Source: CBDDBX01 sp965225955
GTDB lineage: Bacteria > Acidobacteriota > Aminicenantia > UBA2199
Reading direction: 5' to 3'
Length of the DNA stretch: 64,000 bases
Assembly (NCBI GenBank): GCA_965225955.1
Contig: CBDDBX010000019.1
Span: 62,001-126,000 of the forward strand
This document shows, one piece after another, positions 63,972-64,000 of this stretch. A program made the position numbers and the translations under genes. The first letter of the stretch is position 1. The number at the start of each line of letters is the position of its first letter. The notes beneath the pieces are model-generated. The model made no database searches, was not told the DNA's origin, and saw nothing but the letters and a program-made list of their open reading frames with translations.

Positions 63972-64000
63972 ATTTTTTACTCCTTAATATTTAGTTATAG

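Noticed and set aside
1..64000. tRNA, rRNA and CRISPR arrays
   Set aside because: No clover-leaf-like sequence with conserved arms, no rRNA blocks and no regularly spaced short repeats were seen. A covariance-model search was not possible.

Overview
The window reads as a chromosomal segment from a low-GC Gram-negative bacterium. Outer-membrane logic is present: an O-antigen-type ABC exporter, signal peptides, and a caspase-like protein with a C-terminal stretch resembling an outer-membrane beta-barrel. The MacB/FtsX-like permease is of a type common in the Bacteroidota/FCB group, and the restriction enzyme resembles a family known from Treponema and Methanocaldococcus. An FCB-type lineage (Bacteroidota, Cloacimonadota, Delongbacteria or similar) or a spirochaete would fit, but the sequence alone does not settle the taxon. 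I saw no rRNA, tRNA, CRISPR array, complete insertion sequence or replication origin.

Positions 1-39242 form one tightly packed plus-strand surface-polysaccharide locus of about 33 genes, many overlapping by a few bases. It opens with the end of a transketolase and a Wzm/Wzt ABC exporter. It then carries radical SAM enzymes, many methyltransferases, hexapeptide acyltransferases, sugar epimerases, two DegT-type aminotransferases, an oxidoreductase, a formyltransferase, GT2/GT4/GT-C glycosyltransferases, a flippase-like membrane protein, an SGNH hydrolase and a CMP-sugar-type cytidylyltransferase. A 1408-residue fusion combines a glycosyltransferase, two capsule-type domains and a methyltransferase, and separate genes just downstream encode the same modules. 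Two genes (20596-21727 and 22679-24218) carry single-base frameshifts. A plausible model is that sugars are made, aminated, acylated and methylated in the cytoplasm, assembled on a lipid carrier and exported by Wzm/Wzt.

Positions 39243-45010 hold a 42-residue secreted small ORF, an FtsX-type permease, a GPP34 (GOLPH3-like) protein with a small membrane protein, a LysE exporter, a VOC protein and an EFR1-type flavodoxin/ferredoxin.

Positions 45011-59346 form a repeat-rich accessory region. It has three tandem eukaryote-like Ser/Thr kinase genes with near-identical kinase modules and promoters. Two of them have near-identical C-terminal ends but unrelated TolB-like/TPR middles, and the third lacks the sensor entirely. 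An A+T-rich island follows, with a TdeIII-like restriction endonuclease, a convergent HTH-fused cytosine-5 methyltransferase and a frameshifted HNH endonuclease. A fourth, diverged kinase comes after it.

Positions 59368-62590 on the minus strand encode a compact operon: sigma factor, membrane protein with an anti-sigma-like N-terminus and DUF4384-like domain, and a secreted caspase-like peptidase fused to a probable beta-barrel. The last 1.4 kb holds decayed remnants of an azlC gene and an AraC-type regulator, and one secreted protein of unknown function.
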